Shown: in pieces, positions 7,744 to 15,700 of the stretch | Position numbering within the stretch: the stretch's first letter is position 1 | How the letters are laid out: each line of letters begins with the position of its first letter | Virus record (IMG/VR): IMGVR_UViG_3300035698_003942 | Location: 1 to 21,903 of that record | From: a virus | Length of the DNA stretch: 21,903 bases | Reading direction: 5' to 3' (one strand) | The notes under the pieces: generated by a model | The model's database searches: none | The model's input: only the letters and a program-made list of their open reading frames with translations | What the model was told of the DNA's origin: nothing | Program-made: the position numbers and the translations under genes

Positions 7744-8556
7744 ATGACAAAATTAGAAGAGTATATTAAACAGGGTATTGTAAAAAAGGAGAAAAATTGG
7801 TATTATTATATTAGTGGTGATAAGAAGACGACTTTAGGTAACTCAGCAACCAAGGCGGCAGAAAAACTTAAACTACTAGAACCCGAAGGTAACCAGTCTG
7901 GTCCTTCAAAAGCTGAGACTTCACAAGTTGAACAATCTCAAAAAACAGAAAAGGCTCTCGGCAAAGAGATAACCTCAACGGAAAGTGAATCTTTTGCAGA
8001 TTTTCTTGGCAAGGTCCAAAAAATTAGCGCAAAGGAAACAGGCAAAAATATAGCGTTTTTTATAAACGGTATAAAAAGCACCTTGATAGATCATCCTGAG
8101 GTTTTAAAATGTCCCCTCTATTTTAGATGGAGAAAAAAGGAAAACATGGTTGATAATGGCGACGGCTACACAAACAGAGGTTATGTAGTTATCTCCAAAA
8201 AGATTATGAAAGAAGCTAACTTTACAATAGATGTATCGCGTGATGATACCCCAAAAGAGGATTATTACACGGTAGGCGATTCGATACTTTGCTGTACTGA
8301 TAAAAAGATTAGAACCAAGAGAAAAGCCGACCAACAGGTTAAAGGCATTCTCAGAGCTAAGAAAAGTAAAGAGCAAAGAAACGAGTTTGCTAAACAACAA
8401 GCCAAAACAGGCGACGTTGACAAAGTTGTAGATAGTTTTGCTAATGTCAACACTGGCGATAGTAAGACAATGAAAAGCAATTTTAAGGGATCAGAAGATT
8501 ACGGAAAGATGATCGAAGAAGCTAAGAAGTCAGCAGGCGAAAGCGACGACTTCTAA
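7744..8556 (+). CDS. Lys-rich hypothetical protein with a 'DDTPK' module
   Basis: 270 residues, preceded by AGGAGG. Residues 1-45 form a small lysine/aromatic N-terminal unit (KKEKNWYYYISGDKKTT), followed by a polar Ser/Glu/Gln linker (50-90). A globular part spans about 95-195 and contains FFINGIKSTLID, CPLYFRWRKKE, GYVVISKK and DVSRDDTPKEDYYTVGDSILCC. A basic, helical, probably disordered tail ends DDF. The globular part, from xxNG to DDTPKxD and the following LxC, recurs in the smaller protein at 8629, so the two are paralogues. Function is unknown; lying between scaffold and decoration/coat genes it is probably a head-associated structural protein. It is the last gene before a terminator. 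Confidence 0.75.
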   Translation: MTKLEEYIKQGIVKKEKNWYYYISGDKKTTLGNSATKAAEKLKLLEPEGNQSGPSKAETSQVEQSQKTEKALGKEITSTESESFADFLGKVQKISAKETGKNIAFFINGIKSTLIDHPEVLKCPLYFRWRKKENMVDNGDGYTNRGYVVISKKIMKEANFTIDVSRDDTPKEDYYTVGDSILCCTDKKIRTKRKADQQVKGILRAKKSKEQRNEFAKQQAKTGDVDKVVDSFANVNTGDSKTMKSNFKGSEDYGKMIEEAKKSAGESDDF

Positions 8557-8580
8557 GTTTAGATTATTAATAACTTAAAC
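8557..8580. repeat. 24-bp imperfect palindrome before terminator
   Basis: A 24-base stretch matches its own reverse complement at 20 of 24 positions. Its core TTATTAATAA (8564-8573) is a perfect palindrome, and the GTTTA/TAAAC arms match at the ends. It lies between the stop at 8556 and the intrinsic terminator. It could be a protein-binding operator-like site, or simply an AT-rich hairpin extending the terminator region. Confidence 0.4.
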
Positions 8581-8585
8581 AAGAG

Positions 8586-8609
8586 GGCAGTTTAACGACT
8601 GCCTTTTTT
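8586..8609 (+). terminator. Rho-independent terminator
   Basis: A six-base-pair stem GGCAGT (8586-8591) pairs with ACTGCC (8598-8603) around a six-base TTAACG loop and is followed directly by six T residues (8604-8609). Weaker A/G-T pairing could extend the stem outward. It separates the packaging/portal/scaffold block from the decoration/coat block. No obvious promoter fits in the 19 bases before the next start, so it may be a partial terminator that tunes expression. Confidence 0.85.
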
Positions 8610-8628
8610 GTTGCATGGAAGGAGAATT

Positions 8629-8859
8629 ATGTCAGTTAAAACAGCCATTATTGTTAATGGCAAAGAAAGCAAAGACAATCCTAACTTGCGCTTATGTAGG
8701 GAAAATAAGATACCAGAAGGTTATTTACCTGTATCAAAAAAAGAGTCAAAAGGCTTGATTGGTTTAGGGAAAGATGACACACCAAAAAAAGATATTCTTA
8801 CATCAGGCAAATTAGTCCTTTGTATGAAAAAAGCTAAAAAAAAGAAAGGGGATAAATAA
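8629..8859 (+). CDS. Small 'DDTPK' module protein, paralogue of the preceding gene
   Basis: 76 residues from ATG 8629, which has GGAAGGAG directly upstream; an in-frame ATG at 8608 lies inside the terminator T-tract neighbourhood and is a poorer choice. The protein contains IIVNGKES, YLPVSKKESKG, GKDDTPKKDIL and LVLCMKKAKKKK. In the same order, these match the globular part of the protein at 7744 (FFINGIKS, YVVISKKIMKE, SRDDTPKEDYY, ILCCTDKK). It therefore looks like a stand-alone copy of that module with a basic tail. Function is unknown; it stands two bases ahead of the decoration-like gene pair and is probably a capsid-associated protein. Confidence 0.7.
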   Translation: MSVKTAIIVNGKESKDNPNLRLCRENKIPEGYLPVSKKESKGLIGLGKDDTPKKDILTSGKLVLCMKKAKKKKGDK

Positions 8860-8861
8860 TC

Positions 8862-9377
8862 ATGGCTAATGCAAATTTACCAAATGGGTTTACTTTATTC
8901 TCTAATGACGCAGTTGTTATCAAATACCTAGTGGCTAACGCTGATTCTTTAAAAGCTAATGATACAGTTTATTTAGATTCAAGTGGCTACGCATCAGACA
9001 CAGCCTCTAAGATAGCTTTGGGTGTAGCTCAGAGTGATATTATAGACGGTTACACAGGTGCTATTAACGCAACCGCAGCGACCGCTTCTTACGATTACAT
9101 TTATGTAAACGTTAATACCAATTCTGTCTATACAGCGCAGATTAGTACAGGAGCTTTAACTAGCCCATACACTACCAAATCAAGTGCAGCATCTTATGAT
9201 GAAGCAGGAAGCGCAGGAGTTCAATATATTAATGCAGCAGCTCACTCTCACGATCTTTGGAAAGTGGTCGGGTATGCTACAGAATATAAGGACGGTTCAG
9301 AATCAGCAGCAGGAAATTACCAAAAAGTATATTGCAAGTTGAACTCAGCGGCATGTGCTTTTGGCACGATAGCATAA
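8862..9377 (+). CDS. Capsid decoration-like protein, copy 1
   Basis: A 171-residue Ala/Ser/Thr-rich, probably all-beta protein beginning MANANLPNGFTLFSND. It includes TLGV/ALGVAQSDIIDGYTGAINATA and ends YQKVYCKLN. Its position immediately upstream of the coat gene and its small beta-rich nature match head decoration/stabilisation proteins, although no named family is certain. It is colinear, without gaps, with the next gene (about three quarters identical by eye). It lacks a signal peptide, unlike the later fibre-block proteins. RBS GAAAGGGGAT precedes the start. Confidence 0.7.
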   Translation: MANANLPNGFTLFSNDAVVIKYLVANADSLKANDTVYLDSSGYASDTASKIALGVAQSDIIDGYTGAINATAATASYDYIYVNVNTNSVYTAQISTGALTSPYTTKSSAASYDEAGSAGVQYINAAAHSHDLWKVVGYATEYKDGSESAAGNYQKVYCKLNSAACAFGTIA

Positions 9378-9396
9378 AAAAGAAAGGAGATTAATT

Positions 9397-9912
9397 ATGG
9401 CTAATGCAAATTTACCAAGAGGTTTTACATTATTTTCTAACGATGCAATCGTTATTAAATATCTAGCAGCAGACGGAGAATCACTAGCAGCAGGCGACAC
9501 AGTTTACATGAACTCTGACGGGTATGCTGGCGACACAGCAACAGACCCAACTCTAGGTGTAGCGATGAGCGACATCATAGACGGATATACCGGAGCGATT
9601 AACGCAACAGCCGCAAGTGCATCTTATGATTATATCTATGTAAATATCAATATCAATTCTATTTACACAGCACAAATCAGCACAGGCGCGCTAACAAGTC
9701 CTTACACAACTAGATCAGCAGCCGCAGCTTATGACGAGGCTGGCGATTCAGGTGTTCAATACATAAATGCAGCAGCATCTGATAATGACACATGGAGATG
9801 TGTAGGTTACGCGACAGAGTATAAAGAAGGGGCAGAATCAGTAGCAGGAGTTTATCAGAAAGTATATTGCAAGCTTAACCCGCTTGAATGTATTTTAGGA
9901 ACAATAGCATAA
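9397..9912 (+). CDS. Capsid decoration-like protein, copy 2
   Basis: Tandem paralogue of the preceding gene with exactly the same length (171 residues) and no gaps in alignment. The best-conserved parts are the N-terminus (MANANLPxGFTLFSNDA), the centre (SDIIDGYTGAINATA) and the segment AQISTGALTSPYTT. Differences cluster at residues 24-60 and in the last 50, with two extra cysteine-context changes (RCVGYATEY, LECILG). It is probably a second capsid decoration protein, or a minor subunit with a distinct surface. RBS AAAGGAG lies upstream and the coat gene starts 23 bases after its stop. Confidence 0.7.
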   Translation: MANANLPRGFTLFSNDAIVIKYLAADGESLAAGDTVYMNSDGYAGDTATDPTLGVAMSDIIDGYTGAINATAASASYDYIYVNININSIYTAQISTGALTSPYTTRSAAAAYDEAGDSGVQYINAAASDNDTWRCVGYATEYKEGAESVAGVYQKVYCKLNPLECILGTIA

Positions 9913-9935
9913 AATAACGAAAGGAGAAAATAATT

Positions 9936-10850
9936 ATGGCTACAATGTTTAGTACAATGTTTAACAAGACAGATATTGATATTTCAAAAAATGTCAAGAT
10001 TCTAACAACAGCAATCTATAAAGGGTTCGATAGCGAGTGGAAACAAGTTATTGAAAAAGAGACTACAGACTTAAAGATCAATAAGAGAATGCCTTATGAG
10101 GGCATCGGAGCAGCACCAGAGAAAGCAGAGGGAGCAGACGCACAATCTAGCAGACTCTATGAAGGATATCAGGAGACTGTTAAGTTAGCCACCTTTGTTT
10201 ATGAGTTACCTATGACTTGGGAGCACAGAAAATATGCTACTAAGAGCGCAAAATTCATTGAACAGGTTGGCGAATATATGGCTCGTTCTGTTAACTTACG
10301 TTATGAGTACACAGGTATTTCACCGATAGACAACGGCTTTACTGCTGCTGCTTACGCAGGTGGAGATACTAAGGCTTATTTTGCATCAGATCACGCATGG
10401 AAATCAGGCGGTACTTTTGACAATCTATTAACAGCAGCAGACTTGAGCAAAACAAGTTTAGAATCTGCTTTGATCGAGATTGCACAAGCAACTCAAGAGT
10501 TGAGTATCCCAGCCAAGATTATCCCTGGCAAGATAACAATTTCTAGCGACAATATTTTTGTATTGCCTGAATTGTTAAAAACTGTTCAAGACCCTGAATC
10601 TGCTAACAACACCATTAATGCTATTAAGAGTGAATTTTCTTTGAAAAAGAATCTTAATCATTACATGGTTGATACTGATTCATGGGTAATTGACGGACAA
10701 AACCCATCAAGAGTTTTATACGAATCTCAGGGACCAAGCTTTTCACAGTATATGGTAGATTCTAGCAAGAACCTTGTTGAAACTGGGATGTGCGCAATCG
10801 CACCTGGTTTTCACAGTATGGTTAATAGTTACGGAAACGACGGATCATAA
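9936..10850 (+). CDS. Major capsid protein (HK97-fold type)
   Basis: 304 residues. The N-terminal part has a charged arm (KILTTAIYKGFDSEWKQVIE). A segment with KRMPYEGIGAAPEKAEGADA follows, and then the strand/helix pair TVKLATFVYELPMTWEHRKY and the long spine-like helix FIEQVGEYMARSVNLRYEY. Downstream, SLESALIEIAQATQELSIPAKIIPGKITIS and NIFVLPELLKTVQDPESANN are typical of HK97-fold major heads of the Mu gpT-like or related type, where 'A-x-I-P-x-x-I-x-I-S' precedes a Leu-rich helix. It has no long N-terminal delta domain, in keeping with a separate scaffold gene. Strong GAAAGGAG RBS. It is followed by an intercistronic hairpin. Confidence 0.88.
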   Translation: MATMFSTMFNKTDIDISKNVKILTTAIYKGFDSEWKQVIEKETTDLKINKRMPYEGIGAAPEKAEGADAQSSRLYEGYQETVKLATFVYELPMTWEHRKYATKSAKFIEQVGEYMARSVNLRYEYTGISPIDNGFTAAAYAGGDTKAYFASDHAWKSGGTFDNLLTAADLSKTSLESALIEIAQATQELSIPAKIIPGKITISSDNIFVLPELLKTVQDPESANNTINAIKSEFSLKKNLNHYMVDTDSWVIDGQNPSRVLYESQGPSFSQYMVDSSKNLVETGMCAIAPGFHSMVNSYGNDGS

Positions 10851-10858
10851 ATTAAACC

Positions 10859-10880
10859 GGGGCTGGTTAATTTCAGCCCC
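10859..10880 (+). promoter_or_regulatory. Intercistronic hairpin after coat gene
   Basis: GGGGCTG (10859-10865) pairs perfectly with CAGCCCC (10874-10880) around an eight-base loop GTTAATTT. No T-tract follows, so it is not a standard terminator; it may stabilise the upstream coat mRNA, act as an RNA-processing site or weakly attenuate. A near copy follows the next gene. Confidence 0.65.
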
Positions 10881-10901
10881 ACACGAAAGGAGTAAAAAAT
10901 T

Positions 10902-11882
10902 ATGACAGTAACAAATTTTCCGAATGGAGCCTCAAGTTTTGGAATCCCATTACTCGGCGGCGGTGGATTACCCGCTACAAAAGGAACAACTTTCTTTGTT
11001 GACGCTGGGGACGGCAAAGACAGTGATATTGGTACAGAGATTGGCAAGCCGTTCAAGACTCTTGAATACGCTTTAACAAGATGTACCTCTAACGCTTATG
11101 ATGTTATCGCTTTAATAGGAAACACAACACACGACCTAGCAGCAATGTTGACAGTAGATATTAACAGACTGACAATTATAGGGCTAGACGGTTCACCAGG
11201 ACGTAGATACGGGCAAAGATCAAAAGTATCTTTAGGCGTAACCGCCGTGGTTACTGATATTGCTACTATGATAAACACAGGTGTTGGTAACGTGTTTTCT
11301 AACATTAAGTTTATCGATGATAATACGGTTAACGAAAGTCTTTATTGTGTTATTGAGGGTGGCGAATATGCCCAATACAATAGTTGTGAAATGTATAAAT
11401 CCGACCAAATGGACGATGCAGACGCAGCAGAATTGTGTTGTAACGGAGACTCAGCTGAGTTTAATAACTGTTTCATCGGATCAACTACAACAGCAACAGT
11501 TGGCGCAATCATCAGACCTTGTGTTACTTTAACACCAGAACTAGCTGGCTCTGGCTTATATGCGGTTGACGTTTCTTTTCGCAACTGTATCTTTGCAAGA
11601 AATTGCGGGGATGTAGCTAATAACTTTATCTATGGACTAGGCGCAGATTCAGTTAAAAGAATGTTGTTATTAGAAAATTGTATTTTATGGAATAACTTAT
11701 CAGCAGCAGCAGTAATGGCAGAAGCTATTGAGTTTGGATCAGACCAAACAGAAGGTTCAGTATTGTTGAAAAACACTACTGCTATCAATGTTACGGGAAT
11801 AGCGTCTACAGGACAAGGTGTATACAGTAGTGAGAATGCCGAAGCAGCTGCAACTTCAAGTATTGCATTAGCACTTGCTTAA
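10902..11882 (+). CDS. Right-handed beta-helix (pectate-lyase-like) structural protein
   Basis: 326 residues. The N-terminus TVTNFPNGASSFGIPLLGGG followed by TTFFVDAGDGKDSD, GKPFKTLEYALTRC and DVIALIGNT is the start seen in phage proteins that continue as parallel beta-helices. Residues 130-300 then show ladder-like repeats with hydrophobic strands ending in Asn-Cys or Asp-Asn pairs (FSNIKFIDDN, YNSCEMYK, FNNCFIGS, FRNCIFARN, LENCILWNN). It starts with a charged/hydrophobic strand set rather than a signal peptide, unlike its downstream neighbours. Position right after coat suggests a head fibre or tailspike-type appendage. No catalytic residues can be named. Strong AAAGGAG RBS; bracketed by two hairpins. 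Confidence 0.7.
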   Translation: MTVTNFPNGASSFGIPLLGGGGLPATKGTTFFVDAGDGKDSDIGTEIGKPFKTLEYALTRCTSNAYDVIALIGNTTHDLAAMLTVDINRLTIIGLDGSPGRRYGQRSKVSLGVTAVVTDIATMINTGVGNVFSNIKFIDDNTVNESLYCVIEGGEYAQYNSCEMYKSDQMDDADAAELCCNGDSAEFNNCFIGSTTTATVGAIIRPCVTLTPELAGSGLYAVDVSFRNCIFARNCGDVANNFIYGLGADSVKRMLLLENCILWNNLSAAAVMAEAIEFGSDQTEGSVLLKNTTAINVTGIASTGQGVYSSENAEAAATSSIALALA

Positions 11883-11902
11883 TAGGGTACTATAAATTCA
11901 TA

Positions 11903-11924
11903 GGGGTTAATTAATTTTAGCCCC
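11903..11924 (+). promoter_or_regulatory. Intercistronic hairpin after beta-helix gene
   Basis: GGGGTTA (11903-11909) pairs with TAGCCCC (11918-11924; one T-G pair) around an eight-base loop ATTAATTT. The length, position after a stop and loop sequence closely match the hairpin after the coat gene, with differing stem bases that keep pairing. No long T-tract follows. It probably has the same mRNA-stability, processing or attenuation role. Confidence 0.65.
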
Positions 11925-11944
11925 TTGATAACAGGAGGCGATCA

Positions 11945-12271
11945 ATGAAAAAATTACTGATAGCAATGTTAGTGTTAACTTCACTATCTTTTGCTAGTTT
12001 AGATTGGCGGTTATATTCAGAGGAAGTAGTTACGGTAAGCACAACTGCCGCGACTGAAACAGTAGACGGATATCCAACTTATTATTCTTTCAAGATATTA
12101 ACCGGGAACATGAATATCTCTTTATCAGGGGCGACTACGCCGAACACAATGGACGAGATAACAGAAGGAACTCTATACTCGCCTGATTTAAGGTTTAAAG
12201 TAGGGGAAACAATAACCTACTCCTCAACGTCCGGCACAGCATATATGTATATATTAAGATACTTACAATAA
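11945..12271 (+). CDS. Small secreted beta-protein (signal peptide)
   Basis: 108 residues starting MKKLLIAMLVLTSLSFA, a clear Sec signal peptide (basic start, 12-residue hydrophobic core, likely cleavage after A17). The mature part of about 90 residues is Thr/Ser/Tyr-rich and probably a beta-sandwich (SGATTPNTMDE, FKVGETITYSS, YMYILRYL). No family is recognised. It is the first of three adjacent genes with near-identical signal-peptide starts and lies 62 bases after the beta-helix gene behind AGGAGG. It is probably an exported accessory of the fibre/adhesin block. Confidence 0.75.
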   Translation: MKKLLIAMLVLTSLSFASLDWRLYSEEVVTVSTTAATETVDGYPTYYSFKILTGNMNISLSGATTPNTMDEITEGTLYSPDLRFKVGETITYSSTSGTAYMYILRYLQ

Positions 12272-12282
12272 AGGGGTCAACA

Positions 12283-12720
12283 ATGAAAAAAATACTTACG
12301 TTATTAATAGTAATATCCTCTTTGTTTGCAGCACCACAACTATATTATATGCCTAACCAAACACTAGGGATAACCCAGACACCAGTTGAAATAATTGCAT
12401 TAGATGCAGGGGCAACGATCCCAGCAGGGACCAGTATGGTTTTACCAAATAGCTCTACTGCTAACGCATGGTTCACTTTACCTGCATTAGTAACAGGGCA
12501 TGTAGTTACTTTATTAATAGATGCTGGTGCCACCGGATATGAGGTAAGACCAGCAATCCCAATCCAGTGTATTAATGCTGTATCGTGTACCCCTAACCTA
12601 GAGTTGGCTGTAGCGGCTGACACTTTGGTACGGTTTACTTGTATTAGTAGTTTAGGATGGATTGCGGAAAAAGTTAGTACTGCGGGAGTAATGGCAACAG
12701 CCGGGACACCTGATTCTTAA
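12283..12720 (+). CDS. Secreted fibre-domain protein (signal peptide)
   Basis: 145 residues with a Sec signal peptide MKKILTLLIVISSLFAA (cleavage about residue 16-17). The mature part resembles a common phage tail-appendage beta-domain: a run of strands ending in a LP-type loop (NAWFTLPALVTGHVVTLLID), then GYEVRPA, an inner strand pair and a terminal LGWIAEKV, in the style of 'x-x-G-W-x-x' ends of such domains. Two cysteines (IQCINAVSC) could form a disulfide outside the cytoplasm. AAGGGG RBS, 11 bases after the previous stop. Function inferred as an exported adhesin or fibre accessory; not proven. Confidence 0.72.
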   Translation: MKKILTLLIVISSLFAAPQLYYMPNQTLGITQTPVEIIALDAGATIPAGTSMVLPNSSTANAWFTLPALVTGHVVTLLIDAGATGYEVRPAIPIQCINAVSCTPNLELAVAADTLVRFTCISSLGWIAEKVSTAGVMATAGTPDS

Positions 12721-12732
12721 AGGATAATCAAA

Positions 12733-15700
12733 ATGAAAAAGCTATTATTAATAAGTTTATTACTAATAGCCAATTTGTTTGCAGTTGGTCCTTACCGATA
12801 TAGCGACAGCTCAGAAAGTTGGTTTTATTCTACCCGTACAGAGGGAATAACTATCTCTAAAAACGGTTATGTTGGGATAGACACCACAACCCCATCGTAT
12901 GAATTAGATGTTGCTGGTACTTGCCAAGCCACTAAATTTGTTGGATCAGGCGCAGAAATAACAGATATCACAGTTACAGAGGTTATTGTTTCAGAGGATA
13001 TCATAGTAGTAAATATTGATGCGTCAGGAATAATTACAGCCAATAAATTCACAGACAGCACCGCTATCATCACAGGTGGCGATATCTCAGGAACTACGGT
13101 TGACGTTACCTATGCTGAAATAGACGACCTTTACGCTACTAACCTTGAATCTGATATGGATGGTACAGGCTACGATATTATTATTGAAGATATCAACGCA
13201 GGGGGGACAGTTACAGCCGATACCAAACTGTATTCAGCCTTAATAGAGGGGGTAAACGCTAAATTTACTAACCTAGAGCAAGACTTAGACGGCACAAGCT
13301 TTGATCTAATAATTGCAGATATTAACGCGTCAGGCACTATCACAGCCAATAAGTTTACTGATGGTATAGCTATTATTACTGACGGGGATATATCAGGTAC
13401 TACAGTTGACGTAACAGTAGCAGAGGTAGACGATCTATACGCGACCAACTTAGAAGCCGATATGGACGGTACCGGGTTTACAATCACTACTAATACCCTT
13501 GACACAACCGATCTTAAAGCCACCAATCTTGAAAGAGATCTTGACGGTACAGGACAAGATTTAATTATTGCGGATATTAACGCGAGCGGGACTGTAACGG
13601 CTAATAAATTTGTTGGCAATATAGAATCTAACTACGTTCAAATGAATGATCTTTCTGGCTCAACATATACCTCATTAGAAGATTGGATCAATAACTCTCA
13701 ATCAGCAGGAAAAATTAGTGGGTTTGAACTTACTGACAATGATGACGGGACGATAGATATTACAGAAGGCACCGGGATATTAAAAACATCTAACTCAGAT
13801 ATTGGGGAAACAATAATGTTTGATCTTGCAGCAAGTACAAACGTTGTTTTAACAGATGAATCAATTAATTATATTTTAGTAGATTATAATTCTGGTATTC
13901 CTATATATGAAGTAGACACAGACATTGCAAATGTTGACTTTAACACGGAGTTTGTTATTGGATATTGTTATCTTAAAAATTCCGTTAGTGCTGATATTTT
14001 AGAAGCAGGAAATAAAATACCTAATTATAATAATAATAATTGCGCTAGGTTATTCTATCGTGGGATTGAGCGAATGACCGGAGCATCTATAGGAGAGAAA
14101 GCAACATTATATTTAACCTCTACAGAGGGAGTATTTTATTTAGGTAATTGCATTGTTACCACTAACTCACAAGATACAGAAACTGATGGTATAGAAAGTT
14201 ATTATTATTATGATGGATCAGACTGGCAAGTAAGCTCAGACAGGACTATTATAGACAATACTTATTATAACGATATAACATCTGGGCTTTCCGAGCTTAC
14301 TGCAAATAGATACGGGGTACATTGGATTTATGTATGTCTTGAGGAAGATATTAATGTAGTTTTTGGGCAAGGTAATTATACGCTAACACAGGCTAATAAT
14401 GCAGAACCGCCAGCCTCTATACCTGATTATCTAAGTAAATATGCGATCCTTGCAGCAAAAGTAATTGTTAAAAAATCAGCAACAAGTTTTATTTCGATAC
14501 AGTCAGCTTATACAACTAAATTTACACCGGGGAGTGCTAATAATCATAATGATTTATCAGGGTTACAGGGTGGGACCACAGACCAATATTATCACCTAAC
14601 AAGCACAGAGGACGGTTATTATACTGGCGCAACCGCTCAATCTGTTTTGACTACCGCTTCCCCTGCTTTTGTAGGTGTATCATTATCGGGCACGATCACC
14701 GCTAATAAACTAACTGATGGTACGGCAATAATTGAGGATGGCGATATATCCGGCACTACGGTTGACGCGACGGTAGTCGAGGTTGACGATCTTTACGCCA
14801 CTAATTTAGAGGCAGATTTAGACGGCACAGATTATGATTTAATAATAGCTGACTTAACTGTTATTAACCTTGAATCTGATATGGATGGCACGGGATATGA
14901 TATTACTATCGAGGACATTAATTCGGGGGGGACAGTAACCGCAGATACCAAACTATATTCAGCATTAGTAGAATGTACCAATTTAAAAGCAACTAATTTA
15001 GAATTAAGCCTAGACGGCACAGGGTTTGATATTACAGCAGATACTTTTATAGGTGCTCTAACAGGAACGGCCACTACGGCCAATAACGCAGACACTCTTG
15101 ATCTACACGATACAAGTTATTTTACTAACGCCAGCAACATAGCATCAGGAACATTAGACAAAGCATATATAGATAGCGAAGTAGTAACACAGACCTATTC
15201 AAGCGCAGTAACGTTGAGTAGTGTTGATAATGTATTTTATGGCGACGGCTCTAATTTAACGGGTGGGGGATCAGGAACAGTAACCGACAACTATTATAAT
15301 GCTGTAACATTAAATAGTGTTGATAATGTCTTTTATGGGGATGGCAGTAATTTAACGGGTGGGGGGGCAGGCACAGTAACAGATAATTATTCAACTGCCG
15401 TAACATTAAGTAACGTGGCAAATGTGTTTTATGGGGATGGAAGCAACCTAACAAATCTAACCGATACAGGAATGAAGTTCGGACAAGTAAACGGCTATTC
15501 AGCACAAGCGTATTCTGCTGACAGGCACCACGCAACAAGGGTGCTTTGTCCGTCAATATGTACTATAACAAAGCTTATTTTCCAAGTAGGGAACACTAAC
15601 GCTTTTAATATAAAATGGGCGCTATATGCTGATAACGCTGGACAGCCAGGAGCATTACTTGCTCAAACTACAGCAATGAATGTAGGCGCTACTGATGATT

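Noticed and set aside
11281-11532. 83-codon second + strand frame inside the beta-helix gene
   Set aside because: It is out of frame within a gene with clear domain pattern and has Gln/Leu-rich low-complexity content typical of a shadow frame.
15205-15460. CRISPR-like array
   Set aside because: The 96-base repeats are in-frame coding repeats of a fibre gene with no spacers of constant length and no cas genes.
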